64,000 nucleotides of DNA from Flaccisagitta enflata. Its lineage: Eukaryota; Chaetognatha; Sagittoidea; Aphragmophora. The stretch is taken from positions 744,001 through 808,000 of the forward strand of contig OZ231127.1 in the NCBI GenBank assembly GCA_965153355.1. Direction: 5' to 3'. This document shows, one piece after another, positions 22,236 to 34,254 of this stretch. Below the pieces are notes generated by a model. That model was not told where the DNA came from. It ran no database searches and saw only the letters and a program-made list of their open reading frames with translations. Made by a program: the position numbers and the translations under genes. Positions within the stretch are counted from its first letter, which is position 1. Each line of letters begins with the position of its first letter.

Positions 22236-22735
22236 TCTTTGCTGCTTGATGAAATATTATATTTTTTTTTACACTTAAGTTCCTGAAAAAAAAATCTAAT
22301 AAATAGTATTGCAAAAATACTTTTAATCAATGAAATGATCATAAACTACAAAAATCCATTAAATGGCAATAAAAAATTTTTGTGAAAAATGATCAACAAA
22401 AAAAAGTTCTACAAAAAGAGAATTGATAGAAAATATATTTAGATGGGGGAAATGAAAGTTGACAATTTTTTTGATATTTTGAAAATGTAAAAAATAGAAA
22501 TCATTTTTTTTTCATCCGCATCATATCTTTTTCTGGTTTTTTGTTTAGTGGTAATGTTGTCCAACTTTCATATAGATTCTTTTTTTTTCTTTATTAACTT
22601 TTTTTCCCCATTATTTTTTTATTCTTTTTTTATACATTGTTGCCCCAAATTATAGTCCTGAAATGTACTATTTTTTGTTTATTTATGTTATCCATAATTA
22701 TAGGCAGCTGAAAAATACATTGTTATTGTTAAAAA

Positions 22736-22814
22736 TTGTCTCTCTCCTTGTGTCTCTGTCTCTGTATATTTGTCTCTCTCTTTCTCTCTTTCTTTTTTTT
22801 TCTCTTTCTATTTC

Positions 22815-22851
<37 letters not shown>

Positions 22852-22882
22852 TTTTTTTTTCTCTCTTTCTTTGCTTTTCTCC
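22736..22882. repeat. TC-rich pyrimidine tract
   Basis: Imperfect CT/TTTC/T-run polypyrimidine. Confidence 0.85.
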
Positions 22883-23354
22883 CTATTTTTTTCTAAGTTA
22901 AGCGCATAAATTTTTTAAACCAAGTCATAACTTTTATCTTAAAATCGGCCTGAGAGAGAAAATATTTTTTTCACCATCAGGCTAAAATGGATTTTCGAAA
23001 TTAGGCCACAGGAAAATTTTCGAGGACAGGCGCTTCCCCCCTCTCTCTCTCTCTTCAATGGCCTATATGTTATACAATCGAAAACACTCGTCTTCACCAT
23101 GACGCGTTTTCTGATGTAAGTCGTCATCACGTGCACTTAACGACAATTCTTCATCTCTCCGTCGCGTCAATGACTGTCTTTTTGTTAGTGTCTCTGTTTG
23201 TTTGCCTCTATCTTTAGATGTTTGCCTCCATAGCTGTTTGTATCTGTCCACAAATGTCTTATTGTTAGTGTCTATGTTTTCCCCTGGACAACATCCAAAA
23301 GTAGGCAGCTTTAAGACAATTAGGGTGTTGATTGATGTTCTGCGCTTCTATCCC

Positions 23355-23357
23355 TGT

Positions 23358-23448
<91 letters not shown>

Positions 23449-23463
23449 TGTGTGTTTGTGTGT
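23355..23463. repeat. (GT)n microsatellite
   Basis: About 52 GT copies, with TTTG interruptions at the right end. Confidence 0.97.
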
Positions 23464-23702
23464 AGGGAGATGTCCGGGGGTGGAGGGGAAGTGTACGTTT
23501 CGCCGAAGCTGAATTCAATTGATGAATTATAAATGACCAATGCAAATGATAATGCACAAATAGAATTTGACGCGATGAATGAAGAGTTACGGTTAAGCGC
23601 GGGGAAAAGAGTTCTTTGTTATGAGCAGAGGATCATCATGAATCATAAATGCATTTGAATTCTAAATCATTTAAATAGTCTCGAGATGCTAAGCTAGTGA
23701 AA

Positions 23703-24174
23703 ACAAGCCCAAGAGGGCAACAGTCGCGTGCGTCGGGAAATGACAAACAAAAGATTTCCTTCCCCCAAGGCCGCACGATATGTATTGATACAATGTCGAT
23801 ACAATATCGATACGGTATCGATATGATATCGATATGATACAATACCAAAAAAAAACCAACGCTACTCACAAATACCCAAAAATACCAAAAAAGACAAAAA
23901 AATACCCAAAAAAAAAAACCAAAAGTACCCAAAAATATCCACAAGTACCCTATAGTACCCCAAGTAAACAGAACAACTTAAATACCCTTAAGTACCCTGA
24001 GGTAACCTAAAGTACCCTGAAATACCGTAGAGTACCTTAAATTAACTTAGAAAACCTTAAAAAGTCATAATTTCAAAAATGTGACGGACCGACGGACGGA
24101 CCGACGGACGGACCGACCTATCGACCTACCGACCGACACGGCAAGGTGTAGAGTCGCGTGCACGCGACTAAAAA
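23703..24174 (+). mobile_element. CH element with expanded interior
   Basis: AACAAG, 5' hairpin GCCC-AAGA-GGGC, X = AGTCGCGTGCG. Interior of GATATCGATA-type repeats and then TACCC-containing ~11-bp units (23860-24050). GACGGACC tract, then the perfect terminal palindrome AGTCGCGTGCACGCGACT (24152-24169) plus AAAAA. Confidence 0.86.
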
Positions 24175-24442
24175 CACAACCCGCTTTATCCGAGGCTCTG
24201 GGAATCATCGGTCTTTCTTTCTGTTTGGTATCGGCAAGAAGAAGCATGTTTTGCAGCCAAACTTTTTGTTTGTATACATTGTGACGTCTTGGATCTGACC
24301 TACGTCACTTAGCGCAAGTCATTGGTTTACGAACAAGCAGGATAGCTGAAAAAAACATTCTTTTTCGGTCCATTTTGCGTGTCTATAAGGCTCAGTCTCT
24401 CCGCCTAAAATTACTCCGGTCATTTTTTTCTGTGACTTCGTC

Positions 24443-24689
24443 TTTCCCTCTCTGTCTGTATGTCTGTCTGTCTGTGTGTCTGTGTGTCTGTGTGTTTGTC
24501 TGTCTGTCAGTCTGTCTCTCTCTCTCTCTCTCTCATCTTTATTTTTACTTTTCTTCCGCTCGTTGGCTTTCGGTAAACAAACACGCCTATGTACAGAATC
24601 ATGGCGTATCTAGACCTCGACCTCATCATTAATGCGATCTCGGGGTCAACAGGTCAAACGATAGGAAGAGAATGACACACAGCAAAACC

Positions 24690-24774
<85 letters not shown>
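24443..24774. repeat. TCTG tract and (TC)n microsatellite
   Basis: TCTG/TGTC tetranucleotides at 24443-24535. After ~150 bp of other sequence, about 42 TC copies at 24691-24774. Confidence 0.92.
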
Positions 24775-24775
<1 letters not shown>

Positions 24776-24835
24776 TTTCCTCCTGTACGCGCCTCACTCA
24801 ACTTTCGACGATGTTGGTGACGCGGCTGCGAGTTG

Positions 24836-24851
24836 ATTTATTGATTGATTT

Positions 24852-24933
<82 letters not shown>

Positions 24934-25039
24934 GGATTGTTGGATTGTTTGATTGTTTGATTGTTTGATTGACTGATTGACCGATTGACTGATTGAATAA
25001 TTAATTAGTTGATTGATTGATTAACTAGTTGATTAACTA

Positions 25040-25085
<46 letters not shown>

Positions 25086-25172
25086 TGATTGTTTGTTTGT
25101 TTGTTTGTTTGTTTGTTTGTTTGTTTGTTTGATTGATTGATTCATTGATTGATTGATTGATTGATTGATTGC
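24836..25172. repeat. (GATT)n / (GTTT)n microsatellite
   Basis: GATT tetranucleotides with a GTTT block near 25083-25130 and short degenerate patches. Confidence 0.95.
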
Positions 25173-25428
25173 TTTAACGCTCAATAAACACGGATTCATC
25201 ATGTCCACAATAAAACTTCGAGCGGTCCACAAAGACGCTAAATAGTTTTGCTAATAACTTGAATAGTCCACGTAAAAGACTAAAAGAAGCGACTTTCCCT
25301 TGTTACCATCCGTGCTGAATATATCAAGGTCAATAACTCGGTCCCTTCTAATGGCATGAAATACGATTAGGTTGCAAAACAGCGAATTCAGCTCTCAATT
25401 TAATCAATCATGGATAAAAGAAGAAAGG

Positions 25429-25667
25429 AACAAGCCCGGGCGGGCAACTCGACGCGTCATCAGCGCGATATTAGAGGAAGCGTAATGGACATACCAACCG
25501 ACGGACCGACGAACCGACGGACCGATAGACCGATGGACCAACGGACGGACGGACGGACGGACGGACGGACGGACGGACGGACGGACGGACGGACGGACGG
25601 ACGGACGGACGGACGGACAGACGGACAGACAGACCCTCTTATAGAGATGCGATGGCGCATCTAAAAA
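25429..25667 (+). mobile_element. CH element dominated by a GACG tract
   Basis: AACAAG with 5' hairpin GCCC-GGGC-GGGC, short interior, ~130 bp of GACG/GACC repeats, and terminal hairpin AGATGCG-ATGG-CGCATCT (perfect 7-bp stem) plus AAAAA. The stem differs from all other subfamilies yet still pairs. A matching X motif is not clear in this copy. Confidence 0.82.
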
Positions 25668-25669
25668 GA

Positions 25670-26000
25670 AACAATTTTGTCTTTGGTTTCATTGAAATGC
25701 ATTTTCTTTCTGACTTTGTTTTCTCCATCTGCTTCTGTGCTAATTTTTTGTCAAATAATGTTTTAACGAACACGCATGTAACAAAATTTCGCCTGTAAAG
25801 AAATGTTAAGGCAGAATGCTTTTTACCCTTTATTTCTCTACAAAAAATTCAGTGGATGAAAGACGTTGAGCTGATCATAAATCTGTGCCTATTGCCCAGT
25901 CCATTGGCGGGAAGTTAGTCAAAAAACTTCAAAAACGTTTTCGGCAGCACTGCTCAATTTCAACCCTTTCAGTAGGCCTCAACAGGGTGAAAAAAGAAAT
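25670..26000. other. Unrecognised non-coding span
   Basis: Near-unique AT-rich DNA. Nothing identified. Confidence 0.5.
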
Positions 26001-26076
26001 GCCTTAGCAAGATTCGAACCCATGACCCTTTTATCTCAGTTCCGACATGTTACCTCGAAACTAACACCACGACCTG
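26001..26076 (-). repeat. tRNA-like sequence (possible SINE head)
   Basis: On the minus strand GGGTTCGAATC matches the tRNA B box. It is preceded by a D-arm-like TGGTGTTAG segment at about the right spacing and followed by TAAGGC. The T-stem pairs poorly, so it is not a functional tRNA. A tRNA-derived SINE or tRNA pseudogene is the best reading. Confidence 0.45.
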
Positions 26077-26284
26077 ATACACACCAGTAATAAGTAAATC
26101 AGTACATAAAAAAAATCCAAGATTAGCCTCACGATGCGGGAGTATCAATATTTGTTATCTGCAACATGCACGATACTATACAACAGCTCGTGACACCGTA
26201 CGGCCACGCATGACGTGTTACAACTGTGAGTGACGCGTTATGGCCACACCTCACACATTGCAGTCGCGCAGGAAGCAGCATGGC

Positions 26285-27185
26285 CGCGTGGGCGACCAAA
26301 TCTTGGCCTCAACAATCTAATCCCAGTCTCAGCGGCCTAATACCGGCCTCTTTGATCTTATCCTGGTATCAGCAAACTATTTGCAGCCTCAGCAACTTTA
26401 TTTGCGGCCTCAGCGACCTAATTGCGGCCTCAGTGACCTAATCCCACTCTCAGCGATCTTATCCCAGCCTGAACGACCGAATGCCAACCTCAACAACCTG
26501 ATCCCAGCCTGAATGACCTAATCCCTGCCTGAATGGCCTAATCCCGGCCTGAACAACCTAATACCTGCCTGAATGACCTAATCCTGGCCTGAACGACCTA
26601 ATCCAGGCCTGATCAACATAATCCCGGTCAAACTACCTAATCCCAGCCTGAACAACCTAATCCCGGCCTGAACAACATAATCCCTGCCTGAAAGACCAAA
26701 ACCCGGCCTAAACGACCTAATCCCAGCCTGAACAACCTAATCCCTGGCCTCAACGACCTAATCCCGGCCTCAACAACCTAATCCTGGCCTCAACAATCTA
26801 ATCCCGGCCTCAACAACCAGATCCCGGCCTCAACAACCAGATCCGGGCCTCTAGGACCAGATCCCAGCCTCAACTACCTAATCCCGGGCTCAACAACCTA
26901 ATCCCCTGCTCAACAACTTTATCCCAGCCTCAACAACCTTATCCCAGCCTCAACGACCTAATCCCAGCCTCAACGACCTAATCCCAGCCTCAACGACCTA
27001 ATCCTGGTCCCTACGACCTGATCCCGGTCCCAACGACCTAATCCTGGCCCCAACGACCTAATCCTGGCCACGACGACCTAATCTTGCCCTCAACTTAATC
27101 ATAGCATCAACAACCTAATCCCAGCCTCAACAACCTAATCCCAGCCTAAGCGATCTAATCGCGGCCTGAGCAACCTAACTGCGCA
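26285..27185. repeat. 19-20-bp minisatellite
   Basis: About 45 units of CCTCAACAACCTAATCCCGG and variants (GAACGACCTAATCCCAGC and similar). Degenerate, with runs of homogenised neighbours. The motif resembles the minisatellites carried by FB elements, but no FB arms flank it. Confidence 0.9.
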
Positions 27186-27296
27186 GCACAGCCGCGACCT
27201 GAGCTTTACTTGCATGGCGATTTTGCAGTGATCAAAGGATGAAGTATTCGCTAAGATAAGATTCATGAGATTAGGTTCCTCAGATTAACAAGGCCG

Positions 27297-27443
27297 GATA
27301 CACGGCTACCCTAGTCGCATGCGGGTGGGCAGGAGCAGTATGCTCAAAAAGCTTTAAAAAAAAAAACGCTGAAAAAGTAAAACGGGGACCAACCGACCAA
27401 CCGACATAGCGGGGTGTAGAGTCGCGTAGCACGCGACTAAAAA
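27297..27443 (+). mobile_element. CH element, subfamily A (short)
   Basis: AACAAGGCCGGATACACGGC, AGTCGCATGC followed by GGGTGGGCAGG, short A-rich interior, GACCAACC tract, terminal hairpin AGTCGCGTAGCACGCGACT plus AAAAA. Confidence 0.88.
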
Positions 27444-27908
27444 TTCATGAATGACACAAAATTGAAACAGTCATAAAAAAAAGCCAGGCAAAATATCATT
27501 TCATTTCATTTGTCTTTTTTTTTTTTGTTTCGTTGTTGCTCTTTTGTTTTTGCTGTGTTCTTTTCAGTGTCCTTTTTCTCTATTTTCATTGTTCTTCTTC
27601 CTCGTCCTCGGTTTTTTCCTTAATTGTTCCTCTCCATTATCGCCATTGATACTCTTCTTCATCATCATGGTTCTTCTCCTTTATCATCGACGTTCTTTTA
27701 CTTCAATTTTGTTGTTCTGCTCCCTCATCGCCGTTGTTCTTTGCCTTCATTGTTCTTCTCAACTCCAATGGACGATGCGTCAGTCAAGGGTAGACCTGAA
27801 TGAAAGAATGGAAGAATGATTGATTGAATGAATGATTGAATGATTGATTGAATAAATGAAGGATGAATGAGTGCAAGTAGGCTCCTCCGACAGAAGTAAG
27901 GGATGTAA

Positions 27909-28219
27909 CAGTCAGCGGACAAAACATAATAGGTATATATATCATACCGTTGGTTTTGATCCAACATGCTGATAGTAAACAAAATGTTGTACGCAACAAC
28001 CAGTGGTTTAGATAACACCCGGCTGTAAAGTTACAAAATTGTAGCATTACAGCCGGCTGTAATTCTAACAACCCGCTGTTGAATACAACATTTTGTTTGT
28101 TACAGCCCGCTGTAACTGAAGCAACTGATTATCAAATACAATATTTTGTTTTTGAGCAGTATAGTGGATCAAAGCCAGTGGTATGATATATATACCTATA
28201 GTGTTTTGTCCACTGACTG
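27909..28219. mobile_element. 311-bp foldback element with GTAA flanks
   Basis: Inverted arms of more than 60 bp begin CAGTCAGCGGACAAAAC and CAGTCAGTGGACAAAAC. GTAA lies directly outside both ends (27905-27908 and 28220-28223). A TAA target with an extra base is the alternative reading. The interior carries several GCCGGCTGTAA/GCCCGCTGTAA motifs in both orientations. Confidence 0.82.
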
Positions 28220-28305
28220 GTAAAACAGCATGCCACACGCACGCACACAAATTTGATTCAATAAATTGGATCAATGCATTGGCATTGTTATGTCAAACAC
28301 TTCTT

Positions 28306-28364
28306 TACCACAGACACACACACAGACACACATAGACACACACACACTTACTCACACACACACA

Positions 28365-28445
<81 letters not shown>
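28306..28445. repeat. (CA)n microsatellite
   Basis: About 60 CA copies, with GACACA units at the left. Confidence 0.97.
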
Positions 28446-28446
<1 letters not shown>

Positions 28447-28473
28447 ATCAGTCTTTTTTTCTTTCATTCTTTC

Positions 28474-28525
28474 TTTTTAGTTGCGGACACGCAACGATAT
28501 ACGATATCCATCGGTCCGTTGAACT
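28474..28525 (-). mobile_element. CH 3' fragment, B-type
   Basis: On the minus strand a GACC-like remnant leads to CGTTGCGTGTCCGCAACT and AAAAAG, continuing into AAAG repeats. Confidence 0.65.
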
Positions 28526-28788
28526 ATGGGACAAAATGCGAGTTTGCAAGACAAATTTCATTGCTAGTCATTGTCACCACTATTTTTGTTTCAAATACAA
28601 ATGATACGTCCCACAGTGCACTTCATTACAGTTTAGACACCAAAGCAGCCAATATTCTCAGTGTATTTTGACATTCTGAGGTTAGTCTGCCGATCAAGAA
28701 TGAGAACAAGAAGGAAGGTCATTTCATTCATTTTCTTATACTGCATCTCATAACCGAAACTCTCTTGTGATTGCACTCAACGAAAAGT

Positions 28789-29132
<344 letters not shown>

Positions 29133-29207
29133 GTCGTCATAGATCGTCATAGCGACTGTCATCGTCAATGATGTGACGCTGAAACGATAAGACTGGATTC
29201 TGATTGG

Positions 29208-29327
<120 letters not shown>

Positions 29328-29329
29328 AT

Positions 29330-29825
29330 TTGGGTGCTTCACAAAGCAAAAGTTGTGAGTATCCCTTCACCAATTTTGTGGAAGAGCAAAATCATAAAGA
29401 TAATCATTTTTTTTTCATTTTACAATCTTCTATTTTGTTTTTGCTTTAAAGTTCTCACAGAAATCCCAGGAATTAGCAAAACATTGTTTGATATTGTTTC
29501 TAAAAAGATAATCATTAATATTACAGAATGATGATATTCATATTAATAGATTAAAATATTAGACCACAAGCTATAAAAGAGCTTATTAATATCAGATTAA
29601 CAATTTTATAAAAAATAGAAATTAACAAAAGTTATTTAAAAAAATATCAGCATGTTGTTTTATCCCACTGCATTATGCAAATCAGCTCTTCTAAAATAAA
29701 ATGCTAATAAATGGAAAATAAACAATTTCATTAAAAAAAATTGAAAAAATCTTAAAATGAGCCACTCCATATTAAATAAAGAGGGTGAAAAGAAATTGCC
29801 AACTTTTGCCATGTGAAGCACCCAA
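29330..29825. mobile_element. ~496-bp TIR element
   Basis: Termini TTGGGTGCTTCACA with AAGCAAAAGTTG (left) and TTGGGTGCTTCACA with TGGCAAAAGTTG (right, inverted) match over ~25 bp. No certain target duplication. Very AT-rich interior without coding capacity. Confidence 0.78.
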
Positions 29826-29947
29826 TCGGATCATTTTCCCCATTTTCATACAAAATCTGGTTTTGATGAGTCACTAATTCGCAGCGCAAAAAAAGGAAAG
29901 GAAAAGTTCAAAAATGAATGTTTAGATATTTTAGTGTATGTGTAGGG

Positions 29948-30024
29948 GGCATTGGGTGTGGATGGGGGTTGGATGCCCCTGCCCACCCGTCTGCAACGAT
30001 ATGGTGACCCCGCCTCACTTATTT
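29948..30024 (-). mobile_element. CH 5' fragment, B-type
   Basis: On the minus strand AAGTGAGGCGGGGTCACC, then GTTGCAGACGGGTGGGCAG, then CATCCAACCCCCATCC. The 3' half is missing. Confidence 0.75.
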
Positions 30025-30078
30025 CCTTCCTTTAATCCTTCACTCTTCGTTCCCACCTACCTCTGTTACTTTCTTTCT

Positions 30079-30166
30079 CTTTTGTTTATTTGTTTATTTG
30101 TTTGTTTATTTGTTTGTTTGTTTGTTTGTTTGTTTGTTTGTTTGTTTGTTTCTTTGTTTCTTTTTT

Positions 30167-30206
<40 letters not shown>

Positions 30207-30207
30207 T
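30079..30207. repeat. (TTTG)n and (TTTC)n microsatellite
   Basis: TTTG/TTTA units pass into TTTC units that abut the 3' end of the CH element at 30205. Confidence 0.95.
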
Positions 30208-30444
30208 TTAGTTGCGGACACGCAACTCTATAGGAGGCTTTGTCCATTGGTCCGTTGGTCCGTCGGTCCGTCAGTCCGTCGGTCTGTTGGTCCGTCATGG
30301 TGATTGAGTTAAGAAGTCGGAAAACGAGCGTTTTCGAAACTTTCTGTGCATGTTTAAGTGTTAGGGGTGGGTTGGGGTGTGGATGGGGGTTGGATGCCCC
30401 TGCCCACCCGTCCGCAACGATATTGTGACCCCGCGTCACTTGTT
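30205..30444 (-). mobile_element. CH element, subfamily B (full length)
   Basis: On the minus strand AACAAG, GTGAC-GCGGG-GTCAC hairpin, X = GTTGCGGAC, GGGTGGGCAGGGGCATCC, interior, GACC/GACG-like tract, terminal AGTTGCGTGTCCGCAACT plus AAAAAG. Its 3' side runs directly into AAAG repeats while its 5' side does not. Confidence 0.9.
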
Positions 30445-30525
30445 TTCCTTCTAGCTTCTATCAAAGATCAGATCAGATTCCTTATAAACAAAAGTTTATC
30501 ATGGGCATGCAGTTTTATAACTCAC

Positions 30526-30694
30526 TTCATTGGACTTGACGTTGTTAGGCATGTCGCTGTTGAGCATGAACCTGTCGATTATGTTGCTGCCAATCATAAT
30601 GACGCCAACAAAGATGACACCATCGAACATGAGTTTGCCAAACTTGATGAAGCAGGGGACAAAACACACGAAGACGAGGCCACCGTGGTCGATT
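30526..30694 (-). CDS. Possible internal exon of an unidentified host protein
   Basis: A 169-nt open segment on the minus strand lies between an acceptor-like CTGCAG and a consensus donor GTGAGT. It encodes one split codon plus 56 codons. Third positions are strongly C/T-ended (ATC, GTC, TTC, AAC, GGC), unlike the surrounding AT-rich and simple-repeat DNA. The peptide has two hydrophobic stretches, LVFVCFVPCFI (~6-16) and GVIFVGVIMIGSNII (~25-39), so a membrane protein is likely. I do not recognise the family. The polypyrimidine tract before the acceptor is weak and no compatible neighbouring exon was established. The plus-strand frame across the same bases is also open, so the strand is inferred from codon ending and splice sites. 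Confidence 0.35.
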
Positions 30695-30932
30695 CTGCAG
30701 TTCCAACTGTTGTGGCTATCAAGGACATATAAAATATGTGTTTACGCAGTGTTAATGCATGCATATCTATATCTGTCTGTCTTGGTCTGTCAGTCTTTTT
30801 GTGTCTATCTTACTGCCTTTGTGTCTATCTTACTGTTTCCCTGTGTCTGTCGTACTGTCTCGCTGTATCTGTTGTACTGTCTCGCTGTCTGTTATTCTGT
30901 CTCACTGTCGTAATGTCTCGCTGTGTCTGCCT

Positions 30933-31019
30933 TACTGTATATCTGTCTCTGTTTCTGTCTCTCTCTCTCTCTCTCTCTGTCTCTGTCTCTCTCTCTCTCT
31001 GTCTCTCTCTCTCTCTGTC

Positions 31020-31059
<40 letters not shown>

Positions 31060-31087
31060 TGTCTCTGTCTCTCTCTCTGTCTCTCTC

Positions 31088-31160
<73 letters not shown>

Positions 31161-31161
31161 G

Positions 31162-31242
<81 letters not shown>

Positions 31243-31403
31243 TTGTCTCTTTGTCTCTTTGTCTCTCTCTCTGTCTCTTTGTCTCTTTGTCTCTCTCTCT
31301 CTGTCTCTGTCTCTTTGTCTCTCTCTCTCTCTGTCTGTCTCTGTCTGTCTCTGTCTGTCTCTGTCTGTCTCTGTCTGTCTCTGTCTGTCTCTGTCTGTCT
31401 CTC

Positions 31404-31491
<88 letters not shown>
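30933..31491. repeat. (TC)n / TCTG compound microsatellite
   Basis: About 560 bp of CT with periodic GTCT and TTGTCT interruptions in blocks; the terminal ~60 bp is pure TC. The 250-300-residue frames across it on both strands are repeat translations. Confidence 0.97.
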
Positions 31492-31524
31492 TTTTGAACA
31501 CGAGCGTCGCAGCCCTACTAACCA

Positions 31525-31568
31525 ATGGGCGCGGCGCAGCCTCTTGTAGAAGTGTGTCCGCACTAAAG
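31525..31568 (+). mobile_element. CH 3' fragment
   Basis: GCAGCCTCTTGTAGA, then the hairpin AGTGTG-TC-CGCACT and AAAG. Another distinct stem that retains pairing apart from one T-G position. The 5' part is not found. Confidence 0.6.
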
Positions 31569-31569
31569 A

Positions 31570-32320
31570 TGTGGCCAAATAATGAATCATAAAGAAACAA
31601 AACAATGAAAACAAGAAAACGCAAATAAATGCGAACAGAAAATGACAAACATAATTTTCTAACTGCCTCAAAGGAGAGCAGAGTATAGATGTAGAAGAAC
31701 TTTTCATGCGTGCTCCAGGCCTTTACAGGAAATACGCTTACGAAATACTGTCCGTCGCCAGCGAGCTCATAGTCTGTGTAATGATTGCTTAGTACCAAAC
31801 CAAAGTCTGTACAAATTAACACGGCCATTTAAGGAATCAATATTATAAAGGTTGAATACCTAAAGGGACGACATACACGGAGATATAAAAAAAGTATCCT
31901 TGAATGGCAAAGTGAAAAAGTTTGCTTTTTTCTCGGCTCGACAAAAGGTCACCATGGTGACGGTCCATCACAGCCTCTTAGACCCTCTCAGATGCTCACT
32001 GAAAATCCCCAGCCCAATAAGGGTTCGGCCTTAAGTCCTTTCAAAGAATTTCTTTTATTCTATACATTGACTATAAAGTAAACTTTCTATGACAAAACAT
32101 ATTGTTGGTCCTTTAGAGTTCGTTAGAATGATTGCTAACCGTATTTTGTATTGTTTTCATTATAAGTCATTCTAAGTCATTTTTAGTCAAATTAAATTAT
32201 ATTATGTCACTTGAACCAATCGGGGCATTTTAGTCATTTAAGTCATATCTAGTCATTTCAAATCATTTCAGGTCATCCTAATTCATTTAAAATCAATTAA
32301 TGTCATCTAAACTTATCAAT
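31570..32320. other. Low-repeat span with degenerate AAGTCATTT units
   Basis: Mostly unique to 32140. Then ~11-bp degenerate units around AAGTCATTT to 32310, similar to those at 11020-11080. A short coding-like minus-strand segment (31742-31806, flanked by TACAG and GTAAGC) is noted with low confidence. Confidence 0.45.
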
Positions 32321-32496
32321 GTACCCACGTATAGGTGCTGGCCCTGTTCATCTTAGATTCAATATCATCGACGTCAGTCAAGTGTACCGCCCTGATGACC
32401 TTAGTGATTCTTTGTTTGTACAGTTGTTTTTATCTGCATCGCCTATCCATGGCGTCTATGTTTTTTTATCCATTCAACCTTTTGCAACTTCTGTCT

Positions 32497-32696
<200 letters not shown>

Positions 32697-32760
32697 ATAT
32701 TCAGCTATTTTTTCCGACTTTGATGAATATTTCTCTGTTTAAAAGGTCATCCTCCCATCT

Positions 32761-32857
<97 letters not shown>
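32761..32857. repeat. (GA)n microsatellite
   Basis: About 47 GA copies. Confidence 0.97.
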
Positions 32858-32859
<2 letters not shown>

Positions 32860-32904
32860 GAAACGAGGAAGAGGGGTAGGGGTGGGAGGAAGAGGAGTAC
32901 CACT

Positions 32905-33395
32905 TTTTGGGCAGCGGCCCCGAAGGGGACATAGTCCTGTAGAACACAGGGGGACTTTAATATTTTTTGTCTTTCTGTTTGTTCATCCGTTTGTCCATTC
33001 GTCCGTTCGTCCGTTTGTTAAAGGTTTGAAAGCTGCCCTCTCGGGTCTGGAATTTGCCCTCTCAGGCCTGAAATCTGTCGTCTCAGGCCTGAAATCATTC
33101 CTCTCAGGCCTTGAATCTGCCCTCTCAGGCCAGAAATCTGCTCCCTCAGGCCTGAAATTTGCCCTCTCTGATACAAGGCCTAGGAGGACAGATTTCAGGC
33201 CTGAGAGGGCAGATTTCAGGCCTGAGAGGGCCTGGGAGGATGGATGGACAGACAAAAAAACGGACCGTCAAATGAAAAAAAGTCTCCCTGTGTTCTGTTC
33301 TACAGTACTATATCCCTTTGGGACCGCTGCCCTGCTTCCTCTCATTCTGATTCACAACCATGCAAAGCAGGGCAACAGGTATCTCTGACCACATA
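32905..33395 (-). mobile_element. FB foldback element 1, with internal minisatellite
   Basis: Left arm TTGGGCAGCGGCCCCGAAGG with a CCTGTAGAACACAGG hairpin; inverted right arm CTACAGTACTATATCCC then GGACCGCTGCCCTGC. On the right lies the second FB landmark AAGCAGGGCAACAGGTATC. The interior (33025-33240) is a 19-20-bp CTCAGGCCTGAAATCTGCC array whose orientation flips near 33175, flanked by GTCC/GACC tracts. Non-coding. Confidence 0.8.
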
Positions 33396-34230
33396 TTGCC
33401 CTTGGGCGACTGAATCAAATACAAGGATCGTACTTGGTAAGTGGTAAGCGGTACCCACTGGGGGTGATCATCAAAAGAAAAATTCTGTTGAAAGGAGAAT
33501 TTCATGGTAGTCTCATGGAGTACATTTTTTGCCTCAGTATATATAAGAGGACTAATCAAGGGCTGCAAAAGTTGATGTTAGGCTTGAAAGACGATAGTAG
33601 CTGACCAAGAGGTGATGAGCCTATAAGCAACAGGTATCAATTTGTGCTCTACAGGACATTATCCTTATTTGGCCGCCGTCCAAAAAGGGAAAGAGATAAG
33701 AGGAGGAGGAAGAGGAGGAGATGGAGGAGGAGGAGGAGGAGGAGGAGGAGGAGGGGATGGAGATCAGAGATGTCGTTGATCTCGCCGCAGTTTTCAGTCT
33801 TTTGGTGAGGACGATATAAACTTCCTCTTTCTTTTTTCCCTTTTCTTTTCCCGTTACTTTTCTTTTCTCTCCTCTTTTTCTTTTTATTGGATAATCTTGT
33901 TGGGGTTTATGATAAATTGAGATGATATCACCCACCATCACTTACCACAATTCATGTTAAAATGAGAATCGAGCTTCTACTTCTGTAATGGGCAAGTTGC
34001 AAGTTTTTGTCATGGACCAACGGATCGACTCACCAAATAACTGAAAAATGATGAAGAAATGTCTCGGATAATAAAAAAAATTAAGAGCATCGTTTATCAA
34101 CTCGATTTATTGAATTTTAGATTTTGATTAGTATCAGATCGGAAATATAAAGAGCTTCAATATGGGTAAAACGATTAATCATAAGTGCTCAAACAAGAAC
34201 ATTTCAGTTCGTTAGCTTCCTGAAATGCTC
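33396..34230. other. Mostly unrecognised span
   Basis: Contains a possible second FB 5' end (AAGGATCGTACTTGG, then AAGCGGTACCCAC, ~33423-33458), a GGA tract (33700-33757) and AT-rich DNA. A 36-codon minus-strand open segment at 33455-33562 follows an acceptor-like CTTTTGCAG but has only a weak donor. Confidence 0.4.
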
Positions 34231-34254
34231 GTATTATCTCTCTCCTATTCTTTA

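Larger units (their letters stand above)
21784..23012. mobile_element. Possible diverged TIR element
   Basis: CGCCTAATGGCGAAAAT and GGCCTAATGGTGAAAA near 21800-21860 recur, inverted and diverged, at 22960-23012 (minus-strand GGCCTAATTTCGAAAAT and GCCTGATGGTGAAAA). No target duplication identified. The interior includes a GA tract and AT-rich DNA. Confidence 0.45.

Noticed and set aside
30736-31828. Ser-Leu-rich and Arg-Glu-rich frames of 250-300 residues
   Set aside because: Translations of the CT/TCTG tract, open in several frames at once on both strands.
32319-32430. Exon-like segment with GPVHLRFNIIDVSQV on the plus strand, considered as a ligand-gated channel exon
   Set aside because: Has an acceptor-like CGTATAG but no good donor; the antisense frame looks equally coding-like, and the similarity is too short to support.
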